64,000 nucleotides of DNA from Flaviramulus multivorans (GTDB taxonomy: Bacteria > Bacteroidota > Bacteroidia > Flavobacteriales > Flavobacteriaceae). The position numbers and the translations under genes are program-made. The DNA lies in NCBI RefSeq assembly GCF_021728415.1, contig NZ_JAKKDV010000003.1, forward strand, positions 62,001-126,000, read 5' to 3'. The stretch's first letter is position 1. Each line of letters opens with the position of its first letter. Positions 1 through 8,041 of the stretch are shown in pieces. The notes beneath the pieces are model-generated. The model saw only the letters and a list, made by a program, of their open reading frames with translations, was not told the origin of the DNA and ran no database searches.

Positions 1-563
1 TAGCTCCAATTTTTGCAGCTATTTTAGCAGTATTCTTCCTAAAAGAAAAAATTAAGTCATGGCAATGGGTATTTTTCTTTATTGCTTTTTCTGGAGTGAT
101 TATTTTAAAAGGTTTTGATGCACAAATAAACACTTATGGACTGATTCTTATTCTGGCTGCGGCTCTATTTAGTGGAATGGTTTATGTTTTGTTAAGTAAA
201 ATAGGAAAGGGTGATCATCCTGTGGTAGTGGTAAACTATTTTATGGTCATTGCAACCATTGTTGGTGGTTTAGGAGCTATAAATAATTGGGTTAATCCTG
301 TTGGAGAAGAATGGCTACTACTATTTGGTTTGGGTGTTTTTGGGTATTTTGGACAGGTTTACATGACGAAAGCATTTCAGGTAGCATCAACAAATCAAGT
401 GGCCCCACTTAAATACATGGAAGTTATTTTTACGGTATTATTTGGCATCTTTATATTTACAGAAATTTATACTATGTGGAGTTTATTAGGTATTGCTCTA
501 ATAATATTAGGATTAGTTTTAAATGTTAATTACAAGTCAAAACTTCAAACAAAAAAAGATTAG
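1..563 (+). CDS. EamA/DMT family transporter, 5' end cut by window
   Basis: This is the C-terminal part of a drug/metabolite-type permease in the inner membrane. The reading frame is open from base 3, so the true start lies outside the window and the GTG at 96 is internal. About 186 residues are visible. They alternate hydrophobic helices with short polar turns, and include the closing helix pattern of an EamA repeat (helix, 'EIYTMWSLLGIALIILG', short basic tail). EamA proteins usually have ten helices in two repeats; roughly the last repeat plus one helix is seen here. The substrate cannot be told from sequence. It ends four bases before a glycosyltransferase gene, so the two may be co-transcribed. 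Confidence 0.8.
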   Translation, partial: APIFAAILAVFFLKEKIKSWQWVFFFIAFSGVIILKGFDAQINTYGLILILAAALFSGMVYVLLSKIGKGDHPVVVVNYFMVIATIVGGLGAINNWVNPVGEEWLLLFGLGVFGYFGQVYMTKAFQVASTNQVAPLKYMEVIFTVLFGIFIFTEIYTMWSLLGIALIILGLVLNVNYKSKLQTKKD

Positions 564-566
564 GTT

Positions 567-1613
567 GTGAAAATACCAAAAAGTGTCAATAATATTAGGC
601 GACGTGTGATGCATAGCATTACTAAAAATATAGGAAAAAAATATAAAGATCCCGTTGTTGATACTTCAAAACCACTAAACATTCAGAAAGTACTCATTAT
701 ACGTCCTAATCACCGTTTGGGTAATCAATTATTGTTAACACCTATCGTGCAAGAGGTTATCAATACCTTTCCTAATTGTAAAATCGATTTATTCGTTAAA
801 GGAGGTGTTGCAAATCCTGTGTTTCAAAATTATACTCAAATCAATAAAATCATTCAGCTTCCTAAAAAGCCTTTTAATCATTTGTTTAAATATATGATGG
901 TTTGGGCATCTGTTAAGCAAACGCGTTATGATTTGGTTATTAATGGTGATAAAGATTCGTCTTCTGGTAGGTTGCTCACGCAAATTAGTAAAGCTAGATT
1001 TAAGGTGTTTGGTGATGTACACGAAGATATACAAGCAGAATTTCCTGATTATACACACATTTCAAAATACCCTATTTATAATTTAAGACGATATTTAGTA
1101 AAACTAGGATTCGAAAAAAATACAAGTAGTTTACCCGTTTTAAATATAAAACTCAGTACGCAAGAAATTGCAGATGGAAAAATAATATTAGATGGTATTA
1201 TTAATAATAACCGTAAAACTATTTGTATTTATACCAATGCAACTGGTGATAAATGCTATTCGGAAACATGGTGGGAAACTTTTTATGCTCGTTTGTTGAA
1301 AGAATACCCAAACTACAACATTATTGAAATGTTGCCTATTGAAAACATTTCAAAAATTAGCTTTAAAGCGCCTAACTTTTACAGTAAAGATATTCGTGAA
1401 ATGGGAGCTATTATTAAAAACACTTCAATTTTTATCGCAGCGGATAACGGTGTTATGCATTTAGCGAGTGCGTCATTAACACCAACGGTTGGTTTTTTCT
1501 CAGTTACACAACCTAGCATTTATGCACCATACGGAAATGGTAGTGTTGCCCTTAATACAAACGAAACCTCCATAGATGATTGGATAGTATCTATTAATAA
1601 AATCCTTAAATAA
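567..1613 (+). CDS. Glycosyltransferase family 9 (heptosyltransferase-like)
   Basis: Likely a GT-B fold glycosyltransferase of family 9, which transfers heptose or a related sugar from a nucleotide donor in LPS core or surface glycan synthesis. Seen: the N-terminal GT9 signature 'RPNHRLGNQLLLTPI' at about residues 46-60, and the C-terminal donor-site motif 'ADNGVMHLASAS' near residue 290, which is typical of WaaC/WaaF-like proteins. The length of 348 residues is normal for the family. The start is GTG, directly behind the stop of the upstream transporter, and no ATG fits better before the conserved domain. No LPS core neighbours are present, so acceptor and sugar are unknown. Confidence 0.82.
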   Translation: MKIPKSVNNIRRRVMHSITKNIGKKYKDPVVDTSKPLNIQKVLIIRPNHRLGNQLLLTPIVQEVINTFPNCKIDLFVKGGVANPVFQNYTQINKIIQLPKKPFNHLFKYMMVWASVKQTRYDLVINGDKDSSSGRLLTQISKARFKVFGDVHEDIQAEFPDYTHISKYPIYNLRRYLVKLGFEKNTSSLPVLNIKLSTQEIADGKIILDGIINNNRKTICIYTNATGDKCYSETWWETFYARLLKEYPNYNIIEMLPIENISKISFKAPNFYSKDIREMGAIIKNTSIFIAADNGVMHLASASLTPTVGFFSVTQPSIYAPYGNGSVALNTNETSIDDWIVSINKILK

Positions 1614-1699
1614 AAATATCTTATAACTTCTTCTGGGATTTGTTTCTTTGTTGTTTTATCTTTATAAGAAATAAATATCTAACTCTAAACCTAATAAAT

Positions 1700-2548
1700 A
1701 TGAGACTACATTTTAAAAATATTCAGAATTTATTCATGGTATTCATGATTTTTGGCGTATTAGTGTCTTGTAAAGACAAATCCAAAGAAAAAGTTGAAGA
1801 TGTAGAAATAAAAGAAATTAAACTCGAAGCCAAAGAGGTTGAATATAGTGCAGATAGCACTCAGATGAAAGGCTATATAGTTTATGATAAAAACATAGAA
1901 GCAAAACGACCAGGGATTATTGTGGTGCATGAATGGTGGGGACATAACGATTATACCCGCGAGCGTGCTGATATGCTGGCAGATTTAGGCTATACAGCTA
2001 TTGCGATTGATATGTACGGCGATGGTAAGCAAGCAGCACATCCACAAGATGCAGGAAAATTTTCTGGTATGGTTATGAGAAACATCGATTTAGCTAAAGC
2101 CCGTTTTGACGCAGCTATGGAAGTATTAAAAAGCCACCCTTCGGTTGATACTACGCAAATTGCGGCTATCGGGTATTGTTTTGGAGGTAGTGTAGTATTA
2201 ACTATGGCGAATGCTGGTAAAGATTTAGATGCTGTTGCGGCATTTCATAGTGGCGTGCAATTACCAATTATGCCAAATGATAAATTGAAAGCCAAGGTAT
2301 TGGTCGCAAACGGAGCAGACGATCCTTTTGTTTCTGAAGAGTCGGTAGTGAACTTTAAAAAAGCTATGGATAGTATTCAGGCAGATTATGAGTACATTGC
2401 TTACGAAGGCGCAAAACATGCTTATACTAGCAGGGGAGCCGATGCTATGGGAGAAAAATTTAAATTACCTTTAGAATACAATGCCGAGGCCGATGCAAAA
2501 TCGTGGGAAGCATTACAAAACTTATTAAATAAAACATTTAACAAATAA
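1700..2548 (+). CDS. Dienelactone hydrolase family lipoprotein
   Basis: An alpha/beta hydrolase of the dienelactone hydrolase family, predicted to be a lipoprotein outside the cytoplasm. I choose the ATG at 1700 and not the longer frame from 1640, because it gives a clean lipoprotein signal: basic start, hydrophobic stretch, then 'LVSC' with the lipid-carrying Cys. Seen: 'GYCFGG' with the Cys nucleophile that is typical of this family, 'GADDPF' for the catalytic Asp region and 'KHAY' for the catalytic His. An acidic/basic linker rich in Lys and Glu follows the signal. Its substrate is unknown. An OsmC gene starts six bases downstream, which suggests one transcript ending at the terminator near 3000. 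Confidence 0.85.
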   Translation: MRLHFKNIQNLFMVFMIFGVLVSCKDKSKEKVEDVEIKEIKLEAKEVEYSADSTQMKGYIVYDKNIEAKRPGIIVVHEWWGHNDYTRERADMLADLGYTAIAIDMYGDGKQAAHPQDAGKFSGMVMRNIDLAKARFDAAMEVLKSHPSVDTTQIAAIGYCFGGSVVLTMANAGKDLDAVAAFHSGVQLPIMPNDKLKAKVLVANGADDPFVSEESVVNFKKAMDSIQADYEYIAYEGAKHAYTSRGADAMGEKFKLPLEYNAEADAKSWEALQNLLNKTFNK

Positions 2549-2553
2549 ACAAT

Positions 2554-2973
2554 ATGAAATTTACAAGAAAAGCAAAAGCGCAGTGGAAGGGTAGTGGTAA
2601 AGAAGGAAAAGGAACTTTAACTACAGGTAGTAAAGTACTCGAAAACACCCAATATTCATTTCATACGCGCTTTGAAGATGGTGAAAAAGGAACAAACCCA
2701 GAAGAATTAATAGGAGCAGCGCACTCAGGGTGTTTTGCAATGCAATTAAGTTTTTTATTAAATGAAGCTGGATTTACGGCTACAACATTAGATGTTGATG
2801 CCACAGTTAAGTTTGAAGATGGTAATGTTACGCATGTTTTATTAGATTTAAAAGGGGATGTACCAAATATTGATAGCAAACAGTTTATCGAAATTGCCAA
2901 TAATGCTAAGGCTATATGCCCGATTTCAAAGCTTTTAAAGGCTGATATACAATTGGAAGCAAAACTTCTTTAA
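2554..2973 (+). CDS. OsmC family peroxiredoxin
   Basis: A 139-residue OsmC-type thiol peroxidase that would reduce organic hydroperoxides in the cytoplasm. The two conserved cysteines are visible: one in 'AHSGCFAMQLSFLL' and one in 'KAICPISKLL'. The N-terminal 'AQWKGSGKEGKGTLTT' also fits the OsmC/OsmC-like pattern, and the length is normal. It follows the dienelactone hydrolase gene by five bases and is followed by a clear intrinsic terminator, so it is the last gene of that transcript. Detoxification together with the hydrolase is an inference from context only. Confidence 0.9.
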   Translation: MKFTRKAKAQWKGSGKEGKGTLTTGSKVLENTQYSFHTRFEDGEKGTNPEELIGAAHSGCFAMQLSFLLNEAGFTATTLDVDATVKFEDGNVTHVLLDLKGDVPNIDSKQFIEIANNAKAICPISKLLKADIQLEAKLL

Positions 2974-2998
2974 AAAGTCTAAAACAAATTAATTGTAA

Positions 2999-3027
2999 CC
3001 AGTATGCAACAGTGTACTGGTTTTTTT
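2999..3027 (+). terminator. Intrinsic terminator after osmC-like gene
   Basis: CCAGTA at 2999-3004 pairs with TACTGG at 3015-3020 around a ten-base loop, and is followed at once by seven T. It lies 26 bases after the OsmC stop. Confidence 0.8.
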
Positions 3028-3109
3028 ATTGTTAATGGTTTCATAATTAATTGTTTATGGAAATCTTTAATCTGAATTTTTTGTATTTTAGAAAGAAAAA
3101 AGTAGACTT

Positions 3110-3655
3110 ATGAAACCTTATTATTATATAATCAGCTTTCTTTTTATAATTATGTTTTCTTGTGGATCTTCAAAAGAACACACAACGGATTCTGAAATAC
3201 AAGCATTGACAGCATTAGTTGAAGGAAAGCAGTATGTTATTGAATCAGATTGGGCTTATCCACAAACTACAAGAGCCATGCAACAGGTTATAAATTCTGG
3301 ATTATTACAACCTGGAAATAATTCTGCAAGCATAAATTTAATTGGAAACCCTAATTTTTTAAAAATTTCTGGTGATAGTATTTCATCCTATTTACCTTAT
3401 TTTGGTGAACGTCAAATGAATGTGGCCTATGGTGGTAGGGATGGTACCATTGAGTTTAAAGGTGCTATAGAAAATTATCAAGTTGTAAAACGGAAAGATA
3501 ATGGTTATGATATAGCATTTGAGGCAGATAGCAATTCTGAAAATTTCAAAGTAAATATAACGCTTTGGCCATCATTAAAAAGTAATATAAGGCTTATAAG
3601 TGCCTCTCGATTTGGGATAAGATATTCGGGAATGGTTAAACCTGTTACAGAATAA
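3110..3655 (+). CDS. DUF4251 domain lipoprotein
   Basis: A small secreted lipoprotein of the DUF4251 family, common in Bacteroidota and without a known function. The first 18 residues form a signal peptide ending in 'MFSC', a good lipobox. The rest shows the family pattern: an N-terminal 'GKQYVIESDWAYP' strand, a central 'YLPYFGERQMNVAYGG' segment, and a C-terminal 'SASRFGIRYSGMV' segment. Length (181 residues) is usual. It stands alone, between a terminator and a further gene on the same strand. Confidence 0.8.
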   Translation: MKPYYYIISFLFIIMFSCGSSKEHTTDSEIQALTALVEGKQYVIESDWAYPQTTRAMQQVINSGLLQPGNNSASINLIGNPNFLKISGDSISSYLPYFGERQMNVAYGGRDGTIEFKGAIENYQVVKRKDNGYDIAFEADSNSENFKVNITLWPSLKSNIRLISASRFGIRYSGMVKPVTE

Positions 3656-3789
3656 AACTATTGCCACAATCAAAATTTGTTACAAAAGTGTATTTCATCT
3701 ATTCATCGAAAATTTTAGGGTTCAAACGATTTTTTTATTTCGAAAAGGCTTAGTTGGTTAGTTTTGAGTGAATTAATAATTAATGCCCC

Positions 3790-4416
3790 ATGAAAAAATT
3801 AATAACTCTTTTTTGTTTAGTAAGTTTTATAGCTACTTTTCAAACGATTGATGCACAAGAATCTGCCGAAGCATCGAATGAAATTCCACAAGATTATAAA
3901 AAGCGTAGTCCTATTTACGACTACTCTGAAAAACAATTAAACAACGTAGATACTATTCCTGATTTTGCTTCAAAATCAAATAAATTGAAGATTACAGGAA
4001 CTATTTATGAAAGCGATGGTGTAACACCAGCAAAAAACGTTTTACTTTTTATTCACCAAGCCGATGAAGATGGGAATTTTGAATTAAAAAGAGAAAACAA
4101 AAAACGTTATGTTCACCACAGAGGTTGGGTAAAGACTAATGACGACGGACAATATACATTTTATACGTTTGTTCCTGGAAGTTATATTTATGGCAACGAG
4201 TTAAGACAAATACTTCCTATTATAAAAGAACCAGGAAAACCAGAGCAAAAAATTGAAACCTTTGTTTTTGATGACGACCCCTTATTAAAAGATGCTTGTC
4301 GTGAAAAAATAGAACAAACAAATCCTAATAGAATTCTTAAACTTGATAAAAAAGAAGGGTTATTCGTTGCGAAGCGCGATATTATATTAGGAAAAGAAGA
4401 AAATGCTTCGTTTTAA
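3790..4416 (+). CDS. Intradiol dioxygenase-like secreted protein lacking iron ligands
   Basis: A protein with the intradiol ring-cleavage dioxygenase fold (Dioxygenase_C type) and a Sec signal peptide (residues 1-22, ending at 'DAQ'). It is a paralog of the gene at 32049. The two align well from 'TPAKNV' to 'KEP', and in the C-terminal 'AKRDIILG'/'AKRNIILG'. Against that paralog and known protocatechuate dioxygenases, the first Tyr ligand is Phe97, and the two His of the QHIH motif are Gln140 and Leu142; only the second Tyr (about Tyr132) remains. Ring cleavage with non-haem iron therefore looks impossible, and a binding or structural role is more likely. It is a single gene with its own terminator. 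Confidence 0.8.
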   Translation: MKKLITLFCLVSFIATFQTIDAQESAEASNEIPQDYKKRSPIYDYSEKQLNNVDTIPDFASKSNKLKITGTIYESDGVTPAKNVLLFIHQADEDGNFELKRENKKRYVHHRGWVKTNDDGQYTFYTFVPGSYIYGNELRQILPIIKEPGKPEQKIETFVFDDDPLLKDACREKIEQTNPNRILKLDKKEGLFVAKRDIILGKEENASF

Positions 4417-4440
4417 AAACAGTTCAACAACATAGTTTAT

Positions 4441-4474
4441 AAAAGAACAATCGTCATGGTTGTTCTTTTTTTTT
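4441..4474 (+). terminator. Intrinsic terminator after the dioxygenase-like gene
   Basis: AAAGAACAA (4442-4450) pairs with TTGTTCTTT (4460-4468) around a nine-base loop, with a run of eleven T at the 3' side. It sits between the dioxygenase-like gene and an AraC regulator. Confidence 0.85.
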
Positions 4475-4517
4475 GTAATTATCTATATTTACATAACCGT
4501 GTTTATAAAAATAGGTA

Positions 4518-5261
4518 ATGGAATGTGCAACCATATATTATGATAAAAAGCATTACTTTCCAATGCATTTGCATCCGGACCGTTACACCTTTAGTTTTGT
4601 AATCAACGGAGGTGCGAATCTTATCTGTAACGACAATGTTTTTAAGCTTAAATCAAATGATTTAGTGGTTGTTCCACCATTTGTGGCTCATCAAACCATG
4701 ATAGACCATTTTTTCCATTATAAGGTTATAAGAGTTCCTAAATTCAATCCTTTTATTAATGTTTCCAATAATCAATTAGGTTTAACTATAATACAAAACT
4801 GTTTTTCTTATAAAGCACATTTCAATAATTGGTTTGAATCCATTAGAAATAATTTAAACACAAGCAATGAGGATGTTTGTAATAATGTTCCTGAGGTATT
4901 TCAGCGATTCTTAATTGACAATGTAGGCGGAAACAGTAAGTCTAGAGCTATTTTAAAAAAGGCTCTTCAACTTTTTGAAAACAATTATAATAGACCCATT
5001 TTGGTTGAAGAACTTTCAGATATAACTTGTATGAGCGATAGTCATTTTCAGCGCTTATTTAAATCAAACATAGGCATTTCTCCCATGCGTTATTTATTAA
5101 ATTTAAGAATTGAAAAAGCTAAGGAATACATTAAGAATAAAGATAGCTTTACTGAAGTAGCTTACGAAACGGGGTTTTATGACCAAAGCCATTTTAATAA
5201 GTACTTTAAAATAAATGTAGGAATGATTCCAAAACGTTATGCCGACTTTATTAAAATATGA
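4518..5261 (+). CDS. AraC family transcriptional regulator
   Basis: A one-component regulator. The N-terminal half has the cupin-like sensing pattern of AraC proteins ('HYFPMHLHPDRYTFSFVINGG', then 'LVVVPPFVAHQT'). The C-terminal hundred residues carry the double helix-turn-helix, including 'LVEELSDITCMSDSHFQRLFKSNIGISPMRYL' in part and the closing 'VAYETGFYDQSHFNKYFK' pattern. The 247-residue length is usual. It is 55 bases upstream of, and in the same direction as, a dialkylglycine decarboxylase-like gene, so it may sense an amino acid and control that gene; this is inference. The ATG start is preceded by an AT-rich spacer. Confidence 0.88.
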   Translation: MECATIYYDKKHYFPMHLHPDRYTFSFVINGGANLICNDNVFKLKSNDLVVVPPFVAHQTMIDHFFHYKVIRVPKFNPFINVSNNQLGLTIIQNCFSYKAHFNNWFESIRNNLNTSNEDVCNNVPEVFQRFLIDNVGGNSKSRAILKKALQLFENNYNRPILVEELSDITCMSDSHFQRLFKSNIGISPMRYLLNLRIEKAKEYIKNKDSFTEVAYETGFYDQSHFNKYFKINVGMIPKRYADFIKI

Positions 5262-5316
5262 TTGAATTTTACAATTTTTAAATTTTAAAAAATGTGAATT
5301 TGCATAAAAAAATAGT

Positions 5317-6630
5317 ATGCAAAATTTACAAGACGAAATAACCGAAGCACAAAAATCATTAATACGTTATTGTGGTGAATTTTCACCTTTTATTGCCGAA
5401 AAAGCCTCTGGGAGCTATATGTACGATAAAAGGGGTAAAGCCATTTTAGATTTTACTTCAGGTCAAATGTGTTCGGTTTTTGGGCACAACCACCCTAAAT
5501 TTGTTGAACAGTTAAAAAAATCAGGAGACAAAGCCATTCACTTATTAAGTAGTATTTTATCACCTCCTGTCATTGATTTAGCGAAGAAACTAACTCAAGA
5601 ACTACCAGAATCCTTATCGAAGTGCATTTTTTTAAATACCGGATCGGAGTCTAACGAAGTCGCTATACGCATGGCAAAACTTTATACGGGTGGCTTCGAA
5701 GTTATTGGGTTCTCAGGTTCATGGCACGGTATGACAGCTGGTGCTCAATCATATACCTATTCAAAAACCAGAAAAGGCTACGGCCCCACGATTCCTGGTA
5801 GTTTAATGATACCTGCACCTTATGCGTATAGATGCCCTATAGCACATTGCAAGGGCACTTGTGATAATACGTGTTTAGAGGTTGGTATTAAAATGGTAGA
5901 TCAACAATCGGTTGGTGAATATGCTGCCCTCATTGCAGAACCCTTATTGAGTGCTGCGGGAATGATAGAATTAAAGCCAAATTATGTAAAGCGATTAAAA
6001 GCACTTTGTGAGGAACGCGGACTTTTACTAATACTCGATGAAGCCCAAACAGCATTGGGAAGACTTGGAAAAACCTTTGCTTTCGAAAATTATGATATAA
6101 CTCCAGATTTTGTTACGCTGTCAAAAACACTTGGTGGCGGGTTACCGCTTGCAGCAACTATAACCAGTGATAAAATTGAGGCATATTGTCACGAGCAAGG
6201 GTTTATTTATATGACCTCGCACGTATCAGACCCTTTTTGTGCATCCTTTGGGTTAATTGCGTTACAAATACTTCATGAAGAGCATCTAGCGGAGAAAGCT
6301 TTAAGCATGGGAGCGTATTTAAAGCACCAATTATTAGAATTGCAAAAAGTACATGAATGTATTGGCGATGTGCGGGGTAATGGTCTTTTATTAGGCGTTG
6401 AAATAGTAAAAGACCGGGAAACGAAAATACCTGATGATGATTTAGGAATGCGTATATGCGATACTTGTCTTGAGTTGGGGTTAAACATGAATATTGTCCG
6501 CGTGAAAGGTTATGGTAGTGTATTTAGAATAGCACCACCATTAACTATTAGTAAAGAAGACATAGATATAGGAATAAGTATTTTAAATAAAGCACTTCTT
6601 TTACAGAACAATGCAAGGAAAGAAGCATAA
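5317..6630 (+). CDS. 2,2-dialkylglycine decarboxylase-like class III aminotransferase
   Basis: A PLP enzyme of aminotransferase class III that most resembles 2,2-dialkylglycine decarboxylase, which decarboxylates and transaminates 2,2-dialkylglycines such as 2-aminoisobutyrate. Seen: 'FTSGQM' with Gln50, matching the special active-site Gln of that enzyme; 'SGSWHGM' with Trp138; 'LDEAQTALGR' with Asp241 for the pyridine nitrogen; and the Schiff-base Lys270 in 'LSKTLGGGLPLA'. Length 437 is near the known 433. One difference is an insert-like segment with four Cys (173, 178, 182, 186). The AraC regulator upstream may control it. Other class III specificities cannot be ruled out. Confidence 0.8.
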   Translation: MQNLQDEITEAQKSLIRYCGEFSPFIAEKASGSYMYDKRGKAILDFTSGQMCSVFGHNHPKFVEQLKKSGDKAIHLLSSILSPPVIDLAKKLTQELPESLSKCIFLNTGSESNEVAIRMAKLYTGGFEVIGFSGSWHGMTAGAQSYTYSKTRKGYGPTIPGSLMIPAPYAYRCPIAHCKGTCDNTCLEVGIKMVDQQSVGEYAALIAEPLLSAAGMIELKPNYVKRLKALCEERGLLLILDEAQTALGRLGKTFAFENYDITPDFVTLSKTLGGGLPLAATITSDKIEAYCHEQGFIYMTSHVSDPFCASFGLIALQILHEEHLAEKALSMGAYLKHQLLELQKVHECIGDVRGNGLLLGVEIVKDRETKIPDDDLGMRICDTCLELGLNMNIVRVKGYGSVFRIAPPLTISKEDIDIGISILNKALLLQNNARKEA

Positions 6631-6644
6631 TGTGTGTAGAATGG
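6629..6644. repeat. Right-half fragment of the 18.76-kb repeat
   Basis: AATGTGTGTAGAATGG matches the right half of the sequence at 18795-18810 with one mismatch. It overlaps the stop of the decarboxylase-like gene and lies at the 3' side of the M50-TPR gene. Alone it could be chance; its position opposite the fragment at 7931 makes it worth listing. Confidence 0.35.
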
Positions 6645-6652
6645 AATAGGAG

Positions 6653-7876
6653 TTACAATATTAATTGATCTCTAGCCTCTTTTATGTAATTGTCAAGTAA
6701 ATAAGTTTTTTCATCAAGTTCTTTTGCCTTATAGTAGTATTCTAAAGCTTTTTCATATTCACCATTATCATAATGATAAATACCGAAATTTAGATAACAA
6801 TAAGAGTTGGTACCATCCAATGTCATTGATTTCTCAAGATCCCTTAGACCTTCTTTTTTCAAACCAAGTTTAATCTTTGCAAAACCTCTATTATTCAGTG
6901 CATAAGCAAAACTTTCTTCTAGAGATATTGCTTTTTCAAAATCCTTTATTGCATTTTTATAATTTCCCATTACATTATATGTATAGCCTCGATTATTAAA
7001 AGCTGTACTATTCTTTGGGTCAAGTTCAATAGCTTTTTGGTAATCAATTAACGCTTCATTATATGAACCAGAAAATGATTTAATTAAACCTGAATTGTTG
7101 TAATCATTGGAGTTAAATTTATTTTTTAAATCGTTAGTATATAAATCATTTACTCTTAATGCATTTGAGTAATCTTTTACCTGTAGATATGCACTAATTA
7201 ATAATTGATAAATGATTCCTTCACGATACCCTTTTTTATAAACTTTTTCTAGTTCTACTGCTGCGAGACGATATTCTTGATTGTTGTAATAATTAACAGC
7301 AATACTATATTCTTTAGGCATACTTTTAAGCTTTAATAAATCTAATATTTGTTTACCATCATTATAAACAGCAGAACCATCATGGAGCTCAATAACCTTC
7401 CTGCTTGGAACAATGTTTATGAAAAAATCATAATAAGTGGAAACATTAAAAAAGAATAAAATAATTTTAACGTTGTCGTTTATATCACTAAGGAAAACAA
7501 AGTAACTTAAAACTAGAGATAAAGCTAACGATGCTAAAGGTCCCATTAAATCAATAAAAATTTGCTTATTTATTGAAAGCGTTTGTTGTTCTAATACACA
7601 AAGTCCAATTTTCCAGTGGAAAGGTTTTTTATTAAAAAAAAGCTCTAGCCTACCAATTTCTACTTTAAAACTTTCTTTTGGATCTCCATAAGAACCTAAA
7701 TACAGAGTAACTTTCTTGTTTGTTAGTAACAAAGCAGGAATGCCATGACCTAATTCATGGATTAACGTTGAAAACGGTCTCAATAATACAGTAAAAACGA
7801 ATAAGAAAATTAAATAGTAAAAAAACAGCATATAATAATCTTTCCTGTTTATAAGATTTTGATTTTGAATTCTCAA
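6653..7876 (-). CDS. M50-type metalloprotease fused to TPR repeats
   Basis: A membrane protein with a site-2-protease-like N-terminal half and a soluble TPR C-terminal half. Seen: a first membrane helix, then 'STLIHELGHGIPALLL' with the HExxH zinc motif (about residues 38-46), further hydrophobic helices near 107-127 and 136-155, and 'NIVPSRKVIELHDGSAVYNDG', which resembles the NxxP...DG motif carrying the third zinc ligand. From about residue 190 there are four to five 34-residue TPR units (for example 'AFNNRGYTYNVMGNYKNAI'). It is transcribed against its neighbours, is very AT-rich, and is bordered by repeat fragments at 6629 and 7931, so it may be an insertion. Substrate unknown. Confidence 0.75.
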   Translation of the reverse strand: MRIQNQNLINRKDYYMLFFYYLIFLFVFTVLLRPFSTLIHELGHGIPALLLTNKKVTLYLGSYGDPKESFKVEIGRLELFFNKKPFHWKIGLCVLEQQTLSINKQIFIDLMGPLASLALSLVLSYFVFLSDINDNVKIILFFFNVSTYYDFFINIVPSRKVIELHDGSAVYNDGKQILDLLKLKSMPKEYSIAVNYYNNQEYRLAAVELEKVYKKGYREGIIYQLLISAYLQVKDYSNALRVNDLYTNDLKNKFNSNDYNNSGLIKSFSGSYNEALIDYQKAIELDPKNSTAFNNRGYTYNVMGNYKNAIKDFEKAISLEESFAYALNNRGFAKIKLGLKKEGLRDLEKSMTLDGTNSYCYLNFGIYHYDNGEYEKALEYYYKAKELDEKTYLLDNYIKEARDQLIL

Positions 7877-7930
7877 TATAGGATAAATGAAAGTAACTAT
7901 TGATAAACTTATTTAATAAAAGCATAAAAA

Positions 7931-7958
7931 ACTCTTTTTATGCAACGACATAGGAGAG
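7931..7958. repeat. Left-half copy of the 18.76-kb repeat
   Basis: Twenty-eight bases starting ACTCTTTTTA and ending ATAGGAGAG match 18762-18790 with two substitutions and one indel. It is just upstream of the M50-TPR gene, between it and the next AraC gene. It does not look like a terminator and has no reading frame. Confidence 0.55.
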
Positions 7959-8041
7959 AAGAAGTATAAAGTGGTTGCAAAGGATTCATTTTGTCAAGTT
8001 TAAATAGTATCTACGACTATTTCAAGACTTAAGGTTTAGAA

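Noticed and set aside
1640-1699. Longer N-terminus for the dienelactone hydrolase gene
   Set aside because: The upstream 20 codons would place extra residues before a clean lipoprotein signal that starts at 1700.
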